A stretch of DNA of 10,863 bases from Candidatus Accumulibacter iunctus. Its GTDB lineage: Bacteria; Pseudomonadota; Gammaproteobacteria; Burkholderiales; Rhodocyclaceae. Both the position numbers and the translations under genes were made by a program. Under the pieces are notes generated by a model. It had not been told where the DNA came from. It ran no database searches and saw nothing but the letters and a program-made list of their open reading frames with translations. Of the stretch, positions 1 through 6,836 are shown piece after piece (position 1 is the stretch's first letter; each line of letters opens with the position of its first letter). The DNA is taken from assembly GCA_002345025.1 (NCBI GenBank), contig DDUX01000108.1, positions 1-10,863 of the forward strand, written 5' to 3'.

Positions 1-59
1 GGCGCAAAGGAGCCGCTTGGGACGACGACGCTCGGCTCAGGATTCTTGGCCTCAGACCG

Positions 60-1631
60 CTATGACAACCGAGTGCGGAGGCCCTGATCACCAGTGCCGG
101 CGCTAAAACCAAAGTATGCGTCAGGACCAAGCAAGCCAAGAATATCAATTGAGTCCGAAATCAACGGAGTTGATGGCTTGGTATTACTGGCATTCAGAAA
201 CACCTCCCACAATCGAGAAACTGGGTCGTAGTCGATCCATACGTAGTGTACCACGTCATCATTCAGCGAGAACGATGGGCTTGCCAAATTGCCATGCCTT
301 GCTACGTCGCCATCAGCAACGAAAGCCACATGATTGCCGTTGCCATCGAAGGCATTCTGGTGCGTATCGAATTCGATGGCAAGACTATGACTGATCGGGG
401 GCACGAGATTACTTCCGGTCTTGCTCAAACCGAAACCAAGTCCCTCCCCCGAATTGCCGAGCGCTGATTGACCCCGAGGGTCATTTTGAATCACAAAAGC
501 AAAGCCGTCAGCGCCCTTCGTTCCATTTCCATTGACGCCACCTGTCGAGAACGAGAAGGCCGTCTCGATGCTCGTCTTTGGTGTGATGTGGTACGGCACT
601 GTCAGAAAAGCACTACCCGCCCTACCCGGCTGGTCGGGAGTAAGTTGCAGGACATTGCCCGCAACCCTTGCATCCCCGTTAAGGGTGAGGATCGAGTGGT
701 CACTGAAATCCGCCAGGGATGTGTAACTGACGCTGTCGAGATTCACTCGTTTGAAACCGCTGACTTCGGCGGCAAGCAAGACATCGGCATCAGAAAGCAC
801 ACCATGATGCATGCCAACCGATGGCTGGTAGCCATGCATCACCATGGCACCTTGCGGGTATGGGAGCACGGGGTGACCACCGCCAGCACTTGAATAAGGT
901 ATCTGGGTACCCGCAAACGGACCATGGAGGATGTCCACGTCGCCGTCGTTGCCGATATCTGCAGACTGAAGCCGGCTATAGTAGATATTCAGGGCATGAC
1001 CGATTTCATGAACCGCGTTGTCCAGAAGGCTGGTATCGCTGCCACTATAGCTACCCCCAGGCTGCTGAGTCCCGGGAAATCCCGGCGGCTGACTGATCGC
1101 GTAAGCCCATCGACCCGTATTCAGGGTGCCACCGCCAAGATCAGCGGCAACCGATTTGATGGGCCCATATTCTTCGCCTTGTCGCGGAGTGGGATCCAGA
1201 AACCATACACGACCTGGCCTGTTCAAAGTGTTCGTAAAACGTATTTCAGCCTCCGCGACTCGTCCTGTCGTTGCATCAAAACGACTTGCATAAGTAACGC
1301 CATCTGACGCAGGGGTATGACCCCATCCGTAATTGATCGTTACCGTGTAAGGGTCGGTGAAACGGCTTTCCCAAGCCGCCGCAGCCGCCGCAAAGACATC
1401 CTGTATGTTCCCAGTTCCGACAACGGTCGTCGGAGGATTCAATGCCACCTCGCCGGAGTGCGGAAAGTGCTGCCCCGGTTGAATGTAATTTCCTATGATT
1501 TCGAGAGCCATTGCAGGGGCCGGTACAGTGGTTAGCAACAGGATGCCCACGGTAGGCCCCAAGCGCCAACCTCTCTGCTTAACCCAGTTGCCGATTCGAA
1601 TCTCCATCAAGTTCAATAACATGCCGCTCAC
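60..1631 (-). CDS. Secreted HExxH metalloprotease-like protein with C-terminal L-type lectin domain
   Basis: This is a 523-residue exported protein. The GTG start at 1629-1631 follows GGAGG at 1636-1640 by only 4 nt; an ATG three codons later is also possible. A basic N-terminus and a hydrophobic stretch (about 26-43) look like a signal peptide. A zinc-binding HEIGH motif lies at 208-212, but the third metzincin ligand (HExxHxxGxxH) is absent, so the third ligand or the activity is uncertain. Residues about 300-511 resemble a bacterial legume-type (L-type) lectin: ADGFAFVIQ near 374-382, and IEFDTHQN near 419-426 with acidic and Asn residues typical of its Ca/Mn site. The lectin fold ends abruptly (FGFSAGTG, then about 12 atypical residues) at an amber stop at 60-62. 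Reading on in frame gives NPEPS, a PEP-CTERM-like motif, so the native protein may have been longer. The substrate is unknown; a role in surface or matrix glycan binding is inference. Confidence 0.8.
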   Translation of the reverse strand: MSGMLLNLMEIRIGNWVKQRGWRLGPTVGILLLTTVPAPAMALEIIGNYIQPGQHFPHSGEVALNPPTTVVGTGNIQDVFAAAAAAWESRFTDPYTVTINYGWGHTPASDGVTYASRFDATTGRVAEAEIRFTNTLNRPGRVWFLDPTPRQGEEYGPIKSVAADLGGGTLNTGRWAYAISQPPGFPGTQQPGGSYSGSDTSLLDNAVHEIGHALNIYYSRLQSADIGNDGDVDILHGPFAGTQIPYSSAGGGHPVLPYPQGAMVMHGYQPSVGMHHGVLSDADVLLAAEVSGFKRVNLDSVSYTSLADFSDHSILTLNGDARVAGNVLQLTPDQPGRAGSAFLTVPYHITPKTSIETAFSFSTGGVNGNGTKGADGFAFVIQNDPRGQSALGNSGEGLGFGLSKTGSNLVPPISHSLAIEFDTHQNAFDGNGNHVAFVADGDVARHGNLASPSFSLNDDVVHYVWIDYDPVSRLWEVFLNASNTKPSTPLISDSIDILGLLGPDAYFGFSAGTGDQGLRTRLS

Positions 1632-2167
1632 AAGACCTCCGCGTGTGGTTCTAGTGTTAACGTGTGACCCCTACTGCCAGGTTGGCGGAAATCCACCGGA
1701 ACCTAACGGTCATTGAAGTTGCGGCCGCCCGGGATGATGAAAGAAGATGCGGGTTGGGAAGCGGCGGGTAGAGGTCGCGCAATATTTTGGCGGCTCGACC
1801 CAGCAAGCCAACGTGACCCTCCGGACCGACTCGTACCCCGGATTGCTGATATTGAGCGCACACGTAAAGGGGCATCGCAAAACGCTCCGGGAGCGGCACC
1901 GGGCAATCAGCACCGCGCTCCGGGCGTAGTGGTTTGCCGAGAATGTTTTGTTCCCCTTCCTGAAAGCGCACCTCGGCGTCAAGTCCCCGATGCTCCACTG
2001 CACAACCATATTTCTCTCAGGGTCAAAGGGGCGTACTGGGCAACGACAGTCCGGCACTTCTGTCCCCTGAAGACCCGATCCGTGGCCCCAGCCTTGTTGC
2101 TCCGAAGTCACCGCTGCCTCACCTGCCGACCTGTTCAACTTTTCGGGGATTCGTATGCGTCGGATCA
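1632..2167. other. Gene-poor spacer, 536 bp, no recognised gene
   Basis: This lies between the two exported-protein genes. Several frames stay open on both strands, but none gives a product I recognise. On the plus strand, the frame starting at 1747 runs to a single TAG at 1927-1929 and then stays open to about 2070. On the minus strand, one ORF starts with a TGATG overlap at the stop of the PEP-CTERM gene (2168), but its product is rich in Arg and Cys and looks non-coding. No transfer RNA, clear terminator or GG-N10-GC promoter for the downstream gene was found. It may contain a decayed gene. Confidence 0.4.
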
Positions 2168-3010
2168 TCAGGGCAAGTTACCAGAGAGCCTGCGACGAAA
2201 ACCAATGATTCCCAACCCTAGACAAACCAAGAGGATAGATCCCGGCTCTGGAGTAACCATCGCTTTCATGAATGTGTTCTCTATCCGCACCACTTCCAGA
2301 TATCCACCAGTAGGGAGGTATTCAACATAGTCGAGGCTGATAACGTCCACAACGGTCAGATTATCAACGTGGAAAGAGTCCCACGGAGTTTGTTTTCTGC
2401 CCTCTTGATCCCCGCATCCAAGAAATACATTGACTTCAAGTTCCTGACAGGTAATGCCCAAGTGAAACGAGGACCCATCCGGCGTAGCTAGGGTTTTTTC
2501 GACAACCCCCGTCAATGCCAACCCACCGGAGTTCGCGAACTGACCGAACTCAACCTTGAGCGCAGCGGTGCCCAGACCTACCGGATGGAAATCACCATGG
2601 ACATCCATGTAGAAGCCGCTATATTCAACGTCGTATTTCAAGGCGTCCGTGTAACTTATGCTTCCGAACAGCGGCGGGCTACTTTCTATTCGCCAAGGAT
2701 TAATGCCCCCGGTTTGTCGCGGCTCCAGGACCAGCGTCCCAGTAGTTCCCCATGCTGATATACCTGCACCGCCGAAGTCGCCGACAAGGGCCTCGAAGTT
2801 GTGGAACTTCATAGTTTCTTTATGATTCACGCCAAGCGGACGGGAGGCGACAAAGTAGTTACCTGGAATCAGCAGTTCGGCAACCGTGCAGGGGGCGGCC
2901 TGAGTGCATGTCAATTCGGCGGCATGCGTATGGTTCAAAACGCCCGGGAGAAACAACGCAAGAGTGACTCCGGTCGCCAAGTTCATTCTGACTAACGTTT
3001 GCTTCAACAT
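2168..3010 (-). CDS. PEP-CTERM sorting-domain protein
   Basis: This is a 280-residue exported protein of unknown function. It has an N-terminal signal peptide (hydrophobic core about 12-24, probable cleavage near Ala30-Ala31). The C-terminus has the three-part exosortase signal: Thr-Pro-Glu-Pro at 253-256, a hydrophobic helix (about 258-271) and an Arg cluster (FRRRL). Such proteins are exported by Sec, held in the membrane by this tail, and cleaved by an exosortase (EpsH/Xrt family), often in organisms making exopolysaccharide. The central region is not one I recognise; it carries a few Cys residues (35, 41 and two near 190-200) that could form disulfides outside the cytoplasm. The ATG at 3010 is preceded by AAGGGA about 9 nt upstream. 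The base composition is less GC-rich than the genes from 4.3 kb on. A possible sigma-54 promoter lies about 400 bp upstream. The family call is firm; the function is not known. Confidence 0.9.
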   Translation of the reverse strand: MLKQTLVRMNLATGVTLALFLPGVLNHTHAAELTCTQAAPCTVAELLIPGNYFVASRPLGVNHKETMKFHNFEALVGDFGGAGISAWGTTGTLVLEPRQTGGINPWRIESSPPLFGSISYTDALKYDVEYSGFYMDVHGDFHPVGLGTAALKVEFGQFANSGGLALTGVVEKTLATPDGSSFHLGITCQELEVNVFLGCGDQEGRKQTPWDSFHVDNLTVVDVISLDYVEYLPTGGYLEVVRIENTFMKAMVTPEPGSILLVCLGLGIIGFRRRLSGNLP

Positions 3011-3023
3011 AACTGCGTTCCCT

Positions 3024-3299
3024 TCAAAGATGTTTCTGGGATAGGAAATCTAAACCGCTGTCACGACACCGGGGGAAGGCACCGTTTACGCCGTTCGGGA
3101 TGGTCGTAGCAGCCACCGCCGTCGTCATCGGAACATTCCCCGGAACGTTCCCATCTCCGCCAACGATCACACCGGTTCTGTCGCTGGAGGCAGCCCAACC
3201 TGCAAGGGTGGCGCTTAAGAACAAGTTCGGCGCCGACGCGCTTCCGCTCGCGACAAGCCCGCCCGCCGCCCGGAGGCAAGCCGCGGCTTCCATCTTCAT
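3024..3299 (-). CDS. Small hypothetical ORF upstream of the PEP-CTERM gene (doubtful)
   Basis: This ORF of about 91 residues ends 13 nt before the PEP-CTERM start codon and lies in the same direction, so it could be the first gene of a short operon. A GGAG at 3306-3309 sits 6 nt before the ATG at 3299; ATG codons at 3305 and 3293 and an upstream TTG are alternatives. The product is rich in Ala, Gly, Val and Thr, has no clear domain, and has a weak hydrophobic segment (about residues 21-36) that is not a convincing signal peptide. The opposite strand is also open over this region, which weakens the case. It may be a leader peptide, a gene remnant, or not coding at all. Confidence 0.3.
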   Translation of the reverse strand: MKMEAAACLRAAGGLVASGSASAPNLFLSATLAGWAASSDRTGVIVGGDGNVPGNVPMTTAVAATTIPNGVNGAFPRCRDSGLDFLSQKHL

Positions 3300-3407
3300 G
3301 TTCATCTCCAGCTCCAAGTCCAGGGTATGTTGATCAAGGTTTGCCCGAGGCCTGCGTCAAGCCGCGAGCGTTGCATCTACATCGAGGATTCTCCCCGACT
3401 GATTTAT

Positions 3408-3424
3408 AAGCAAGATCAGGACCA
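3408..3424 (-). promoter_or_regulatory. Candidate sigma-54 (-24/-12) promoter
   Basis: Read on the minus strand, the site is TGGTCCTGATCTTGCTT. The GG and GC are exactly 10 nt apart, and the -12 half TTGCTT matches the sigma-54 consensus (TGGCAC-N5-TTGCW); the -24 half matches at four of six positions. It would start transcription near 3395-3400, toward the small ORF and the PEP-CTERM gene. Sigma-54 control of PEP-CTERM genes through the PrsK/PrsR two-component system is an established idea for exosortase bacteria, which makes the placement sensible. The evidence is one site matched by eye. Confidence 0.4.
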
Positions 3425-3560
3425 TTTCTTGAGGCGATTCCAACGGCGCCAAAACTAATTCTCGGGGAACCCCAGCACCTCCCGGGGCTTGGGCGGGTGT
3501 TTCGACTGGCATCTCATCGGAAAGGGACTACACTGATAGTGAGACTCTCAGGGGGGTATC

Positions 3561-4100
3561 ATGACCATCGAAGACCAGCCATCGGGCATCGACCCGCTTC
3601 GCACCGCGCTGGCCCGGGCGTATCGCGCCGCTGCCGAGAGTCGCTATCTGCACCGGCTGCATTGTGTCCTGTTGATGCTGCACGGCCTGTCAAGTGCCAA
3701 GGTCGCTGCATGGTTCTTCCATGACGAAACGACCGTGGCCGGCTGGCGCAGGCGTTTCGAGCGCTTGGGAACGCAAGGACTTCTCGATCAAGAGCGCGCC
3801 GGGCGCCCCTCGCTTCTGGACTTGGAGCAACTGGCGGAACTGCAGCGGTGCCTGCGGCGACCACCTGCCGAGAGCGGTTTTCCGACAGCTACAAAATGGC
3901 AAGGCAAGCTGGTTGCTGCATGGCTCCAGCGGTGCTATGGCCTGTATCTGAGCCTGCGGCAATGTCAAAGGCTGCTGCGTGATGCCGAGAAACGTGATGC
4001 CCCAGCCGACGCCCGGCGGCGCACCCCATCACGGCCACCACTGCCGGCGGCGACTCGCGACAGTGCGCGTGCAATCAGGCGTTCGGCAACGCCGCCATAG
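3561..4100 (+). CDS. IS630-like transposase N-terminal helix-turn-helix fragment, no DDE domain
   Basis: This is a 179-residue product. Residues about 30-130 resemble the two-part helix-turn-helix / winged-helix DNA-binding region of IS630-type transposases: LMLHGLSSAKVAAWF, TVAGWRRRFERLGTQGLLD, then GRPSLL, and a second part with ESGFPTATKWQGKLVAAWL and LSLRQCQRLLR. In the family this is followed by a DDE catalytic domain of about 170-200 residues. Here the frame passes into an Arg/Pro/Ala-rich tail after about residue 138 and stops, and no DDE motif follows in any frame of the next 270 bp. A purine-rich GGGGGG lies about 5 nt before the ATG. It is most likely a truncated insertion-sequence remnant; a free-standing DNA-binding protein derived from a transposase is the alternative. 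No terminal inverted repeats were found. Confidence 0.65.
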   Translation: MTIEDQPSGIDPLRTALARAYRAAAESRYLHRLHCVLLMLHGLSSAKVAAWFFHDETTVAGWRRRFERLGTQGLLDQERAGRPSLLDLEQLAELQRCLRRPPAESGFPTATKWQGKLVAAWLQRCYGLYLSLRQCQRLLRDAEKRDAPADARRRTPSRPPLPAATRDSARAIRRSATPP

Positions 4101-4367
4101 GGACGCGGCAGGTCACCGGCAGCGTGCCGGGACAAGGCGAGCGACTTCTGTCGTTCACAGTGCGCAGAGGAGCCTGTGACCGACAACAAACTGCCCGGCG
4201 AAGGCGGTGATGTAAAAAATTCCGACACTCAGAAAGGGTGAAGTGGGGTCGATAGTCGCCGCGGCGAGCAGTGCGAACACCCCTACGACACATTCTTGAT
4301 GACTGCGGCACGCTCCGGTGTGCGGAAAGTCACACCCCGATGCCGATCGTCCATCTCGGGAAGAAGC
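4101..4367. other. Non-coding spacer with a TGT-N11-ACA element and a small hairpin
   Basis: This separates the transposase fragment from the convergent thioredoxin gene. No convincing gene was found on either strand. It contains a 6-bp perfect hairpin CCGGCA-GCG-TGCCGG (4116-4130) without a T tail, and an AT-rich island, TGTAAAAAATTCCGACA (4211-4227), which stands out from GC-rich surroundings. No clear rho-independent terminator for either flanking gene is visible. Confidence 0.4.
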
Positions 4368-4949
4368 TCAGTGGCCCATAAGCCGCAACAGGATCGGTTC
4401 CAGCGTCGCCTCGTCGAGCCGCCCGAGACGGCTGCCCTCGAGCCGCCCGTCGCGATCGATGACGACGGTGGTGGGCAGACCGCGCACCTGCAGGGCGGGC
4501 GTTTGGCTGCCAGCCGCGTCGCCGACCAGCAGCGGGTAGGCCACCGGCGTCCGGCGGACGAAGGCCTGCATCTTCTCCACGTCGTCGATGCCGATGCCGA
4601 CGAACTGCACACCACGTGCGGCGTACTTTTCCTGCAGGCGCGAGAAGGCGGGCATTTCCTCGATGCACGGCGCGCACCAGCTGGCCCAGTAGTTGACCAC
4701 CAGCACCTTGCCGCGCCACTGCGCCATCGCCTGTGGCTTCCCGGCGAGATCGGGCAGCGTCAGCGCCATGATCGCTTCGACCGTCGCCTGCCCCTGCTCC
4801 GGCGGCAGCTTCGACGCCGAGATCAGTCCCGGCGGCATCGCGCCCAGCGGCTGTGCCGGCTGCAGCAGGCGATAACCGAGCCAGCCAATCGTCGCCAGCG
4901 TCGCCACGCCTGCCGCCAGCGCCAGCAGCAGAGCAGTCTGTCGTCTCAT
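4368..4949 (-). CDS. TlpA/ResA-like membrane-anchored thioredoxin
   Basis: This is a 193-residue thiol-disulfide oxidoreductase of the TlpA/ResA/AhpC-TSA group, held on the periplasmic side by one N-terminal helix (about 5-29). The thioredoxin fold begins near residue 60. The active site is WCAPC (91-95, Cys92 and Cys95), and the cis-proline loop GLPTT is at 157-161 (Pro159). Such proteins reduce disulfides for cytochrome c maturation or copper-site assembly in oxidases. The ATG at 4947-4949 overlaps the stop codon of the upstream oxidase gene (ATGA), so translation is probably coupled and the two proteins are probably made together. This start is preferred to a much longer open frame further upstream, because that longer frame is the antisense-like shadow of the oxidase gene. 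The family call is firm; service to the oxidase is inferred from the overlap. Confidence 0.9.
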   Translation of the reverse strand: MRRQTALLLALAAGVATLATIGWLGYRLLQPAQPLGAMPPGLISASKLPPEQGQATVEAIMALTLPDLAGKPQAMAQWRGKVLVVNYWASWCAPCIEEMPAFSRLQEKYAARGVQFVGIGIDDVEKMQAFVRRTPVAYPLLVGDAAGSQTPALQVRGLPTTVVIDRDGRLEGSRLGRLDEATLEPILLRLMGH

Positions 4950-6310
4950 TGCCGGCGCCCCGCGGACATCGCCTTCAGACAGACGAGGACGAACATCAGG
5001 CCGCCGATGACGGCGATCAGTCCGCCTAGTCCCATCATTCCCATGCCGATCTTCTGCGGCAGCGTCGTCAGGAACTGGTCGGCGCCGGCAACCTTGCGCT
5101 GCACGCCGTAGCCGCCCGACCAAGCGAGACCGAGGACATGGATCAGTTGCCCGGCACCATAGACATAGGGCTGCCAGATCGCCATCGCTCCCTCGGCACG
5201 AGCGAAGCCGAGCGCCGGCAGCAGAACATAGGCCAGTCCCATGAACGCCAGCGTCACACCGACCGTCGACCCGTGGTAATGCGCCGGGATGACGACATTG
5301 ACGCCGTGAATCGCGTAGCCGAGCGCGCCGCCGAGCGCAAAGAGGACGAAGGAGGAAACGAAAGCCGACTTCGCCGGATCGGCTGCCGCGCCGTGCAAGC
5401 GCCACAGCGCCAGCGCTCCCACCAGCAGCAGCGGCAGCATGTACGGATGGCCCCAGATCATCAGCTTGGCGAACAGTTCGACATGCGGCAGCGAGCCGAC
5501 CGGCACCAGCAGGTAGATGGCAACCACGGCCAGCAGCGGCAGCGCCGCGACGATGAACATCAGCGACTGCGCCCGGGGCGAAGCCGGCGCCGGTCTGCCG
5601 AGCGCTGCGGCGATCCACAACCAGGCGACGACCATCAACAGCGAATGCTGGAACTGCAGCGTGTGCCCGCCTCCCCAGAAGATCACCTCGTAGTAGATCT
5701 GCCCTTCGACCCACGGCACCAGCAGCCAAGAGACGAAGAACGCCGCCAGCGAGAGCAGCGCCGCCAGCGCGCCCAGGAAGGAACCGAGGCGCAACGGGTC
5801 AGCGGCGAACGGCCGCGGCCAGGAGGTAAGCAGCGCACGCAGGACCGCCAGCAGCGAGCCGGCGCCGAAAATCCACAGCGAGGCAAAGAACAGCGGCTGC
5901 TCGAGAACCGGGATGTAGTTGTTGAGGACCGGGTGGGCGCCGGAGAAGAACGGCGACACCGTCATCAGCGCGGTACCCAGCGCCGCCAGAACGAAACCGC
6001 TCCAGCCGAGCCAGGCAAGCCCCGGCCGGCCGAGTGCCGACCAGATGACGACGGCGAAGGCCATGAACCAGACGGCCACCGACAGGTCGACGTGCACCAC
6101 CAGCGCGGCGCGGAAGAGGTCCTTGAGCGGGAACACGTCCTGGATGCCCGGCGTCCGCGACAGCACCAGCAGCACCGCCAGCAGACCGGAGCCGATCAGC
6201 GCCATCACCCCCAGCCAAAGCCAAGCGCGCGCCAGCGCCACCGGCGTGCCGGCGACGGGCAGCGGCGCGGCCACCGTTGCTGCAGGAAGTGCTACCCCTT
6301 TTTCATCCAT
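4946..6310 (-). CDS. Divergent heme-copper oxidase subunit I-like membrane protein (cbb3/NorB-like)
   Basis: This is a 454-residue protein with about 12 hydrophobic segments. Histidines match the heme-copper superfamily: H73 in HVDLSVAVWF (helix II, low-spin heme), H216 in FWGGGHTLQF (helix VI, CuB), and H344/H346 in IPAHYHGSTVGV (helix X, high- and low-spin heme; compare AHFHYV of aa3 oxidases). H335 sits where a metal-site His lies in aa3 enzymes. The His-His pair expected in helix VII is not visible; single histidines H276 and H288 lie near that place, and no Tyr occurs four residues after H216. It therefore differs from standard aa3, cbb3 and NorB enzymes, and the reaction (O2 or NO reduction, or another) is open. 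The ATG at 6310 has GAGG 6 nt upstream; earlier in-frame codons lack membrane-protein character. Its stop overlaps the thioredoxin start. No subunit II or cytochrome c gene is adjacent. Confidence 0.85.
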   Translation of the reverse strand: MDEKGVALPAATVAAPLPVAGTPVALARAWLWLGVMALIGSGLLAVLLVLSRTPGIQDVFPLKDLFRAALVVHVDLSVAVWFMAFAVVIWSALGRPGLAWLGWSGFVLAALGTALMTVSPFFSGAHPVLNNYIPVLEQPLFFASLWIFGAGSLLAVLRALLTSWPRPFAADPLRLGSFLGALAALLSLAAFFVSWLLVPWVEGQIYYEVIFWGGGHTLQFQHSLLMVVAWLWIAAALGRPAPASPRAQSLMFIVAALPLLAVVAIYLLVPVGSLPHVELFAKLMIWGHPYMLPLLLVGALALWRLHGAAADPAKSAFVSSFVLFALGGALGYAIHGVNVVIPAHYHGSTVGVTLAFMGLAYVLLPALGFARAEGAMAIWQPYVYGAGQLIHVLGLAWSGGYGVQRKVAGADQFLTTLPQKIGMGMMGLGGLIAVIGGLMFVLVCLKAMSAGRRQ

Positions 6311-6337
6311 GACTGCCTCGGCCGGGAAAAGCGCCAG

Positions 6338-6367
6338 AGTATACGGTGCGCAGGCCACCGCCGCCAA
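6338..6367 (-). promoter_or_regulatory. Sigma-70-like promoter of the oxidase-thioredoxin operon
   Basis: On the minus strand, TTGGCG (6362-6367) and TATACT (6338-6343) are separated by 18 nt. The -10 matches five of six consensus positions and the -35 matches four of six. The start site would fall near 6331, leaving a leader of about 20 nt with the GAGG ribosome site before the ATG at 6310. The call was made by eye. Confidence 0.5.
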
Positions 6368-6533
6368 GCCACAGCCGGCAACTCCCGAAAAGCCACGGCA
6401 CTGCGGGCGCTGCCCCTTGCCGGAAGGCTGTCGCGCCCGGCGGCAGCCACTGTCGCCAAGGGATGACGGGACACCCGCAGGGCTGCTGCTGACACTCCTT
6501 CGAGAACTATTTCCTCGCCAGCGCCAGGGCGAT

Positions 6534-6571
6534 CGCGACAATGGAACTGTCGCGGTGATGTCGCGTCGACA
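6534..6571. promoter_or_regulatory. TGTCGCG repeat cluster, possible operator
   Basis: In the 331-bp region between the divergent oxidase and small-peptide genes, CGCGACA (6534-6540) and TGTCGCG (6548-6554) form a perfect 7-bp inverted repeat with a 7-nt spacer. TGTCGCG recurs at 6559-6565, and TGTCG-CGT-CGACA (6559-6571) is itself palindromic. Three copies of one heptamer in 38 bp between divergent genes suggest a regulator-binding site. It is not the FNR (TTGAT-N4-ATCAA) pattern. No regulator gene is adjacent. Confidence 0.4.
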
Positions 6572-6641
6572 GCCGCGAACGCCGCACTGCCAGTGTTCTG
6601 CCGTTTCCCGACGAGTTGTCCCTGCAACCGAGAGTCCGATC

Positions 6642-6836
6642 ATGCAAAGCCTGAGCATCCTCTTCATCGCCGCTTTCGTCGCGGTCTTCGCCATCGTCGC
6701 CGGTCGCCTGCCGGTACTCGACGAGGCCAACTTCTCGCTGGTTGCCGCCAAGTCGGCGATCGTTGCCGGGGTGCCGGCGCTCCTCGTCTGGAGCCTCATC
6801 GGCCTGCTCGACACCTTCCGCTCACGCGCCTTCTGA
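6642..6836 (+). CDS. Small two-helix membrane protein divergent from the oxidase
   Basis: This is a 64-residue protein with two predicted membrane helices (about 4-22 and 37-57), a short acidic loop with Leu-Asp-Glu between them, and a basic end (TFRSRAF). Codon use is strongly GC-biased at third positions, as in neighbouring true genes, which supports coding. The ATG at 6642 follows a weak GAGAG about 6 nt upstream. A longer frame upstream is open only because it is antisense to the oxidase gene. I do not recognise the family. Its position back-to-back with the oxidase gene, across a shared control region, makes it a candidate small accessory subunit, as oxidases often have short one- or two-helix partners, but this is inference. 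Confidence 0.7.
   Translation: MQSLSILFIAAFVAVFAIVAGRLPVLDEANFSLVAAKSAIVAGVPALLVWSLIGLLDTFRSRAF

Noticed and set aside
1710..2168. Minus-strand ORF coupled by TGATG to the PEP-CTERM stop
   Set aside because: The overlap looks like translational coupling, but the product is rich in Arg and Cys, shows no domain, and its codon use is mixed.
4116..4130. CCGGCA-GCG-TGCCGG hairpin as a terminator
   Set aside because: The stem is short and no T run follows on either strand.
4000..4150. Minus-strand peptide GGVAERLIARAL resembling misread tRNA genes
   Set aside because: The DNA does not fold as a cloverleaf and lacks the conserved T-loop bases, so no tRNA was called.
4240..4260. GG-N10-GC spacing after the AT-rich element as a sigma-54 promoter
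   Set aside because: The -12 side lacks the TTGC core and the -24 side lacks TGGC, so the spacing is probably chance.
4950..5729. Long minus-strand open frame continuous with the thioredoxin, giving a 453-residue product
   Set aside because: The upstream part is an Arg/Ala-rich shadow of the oxidase gene in another frame. The thioredoxin has its own ATG, signal anchor and ATGA overlap at 4949.
5138..6466. Plus-strand 442-residue open frame
   Set aside because: It is antisense to the oxidase gene, dominated by Arg, Gln and His, with no domain; typical of a high-GC shadow frame. The same holds for the plus-strand frames across the transporter gene.
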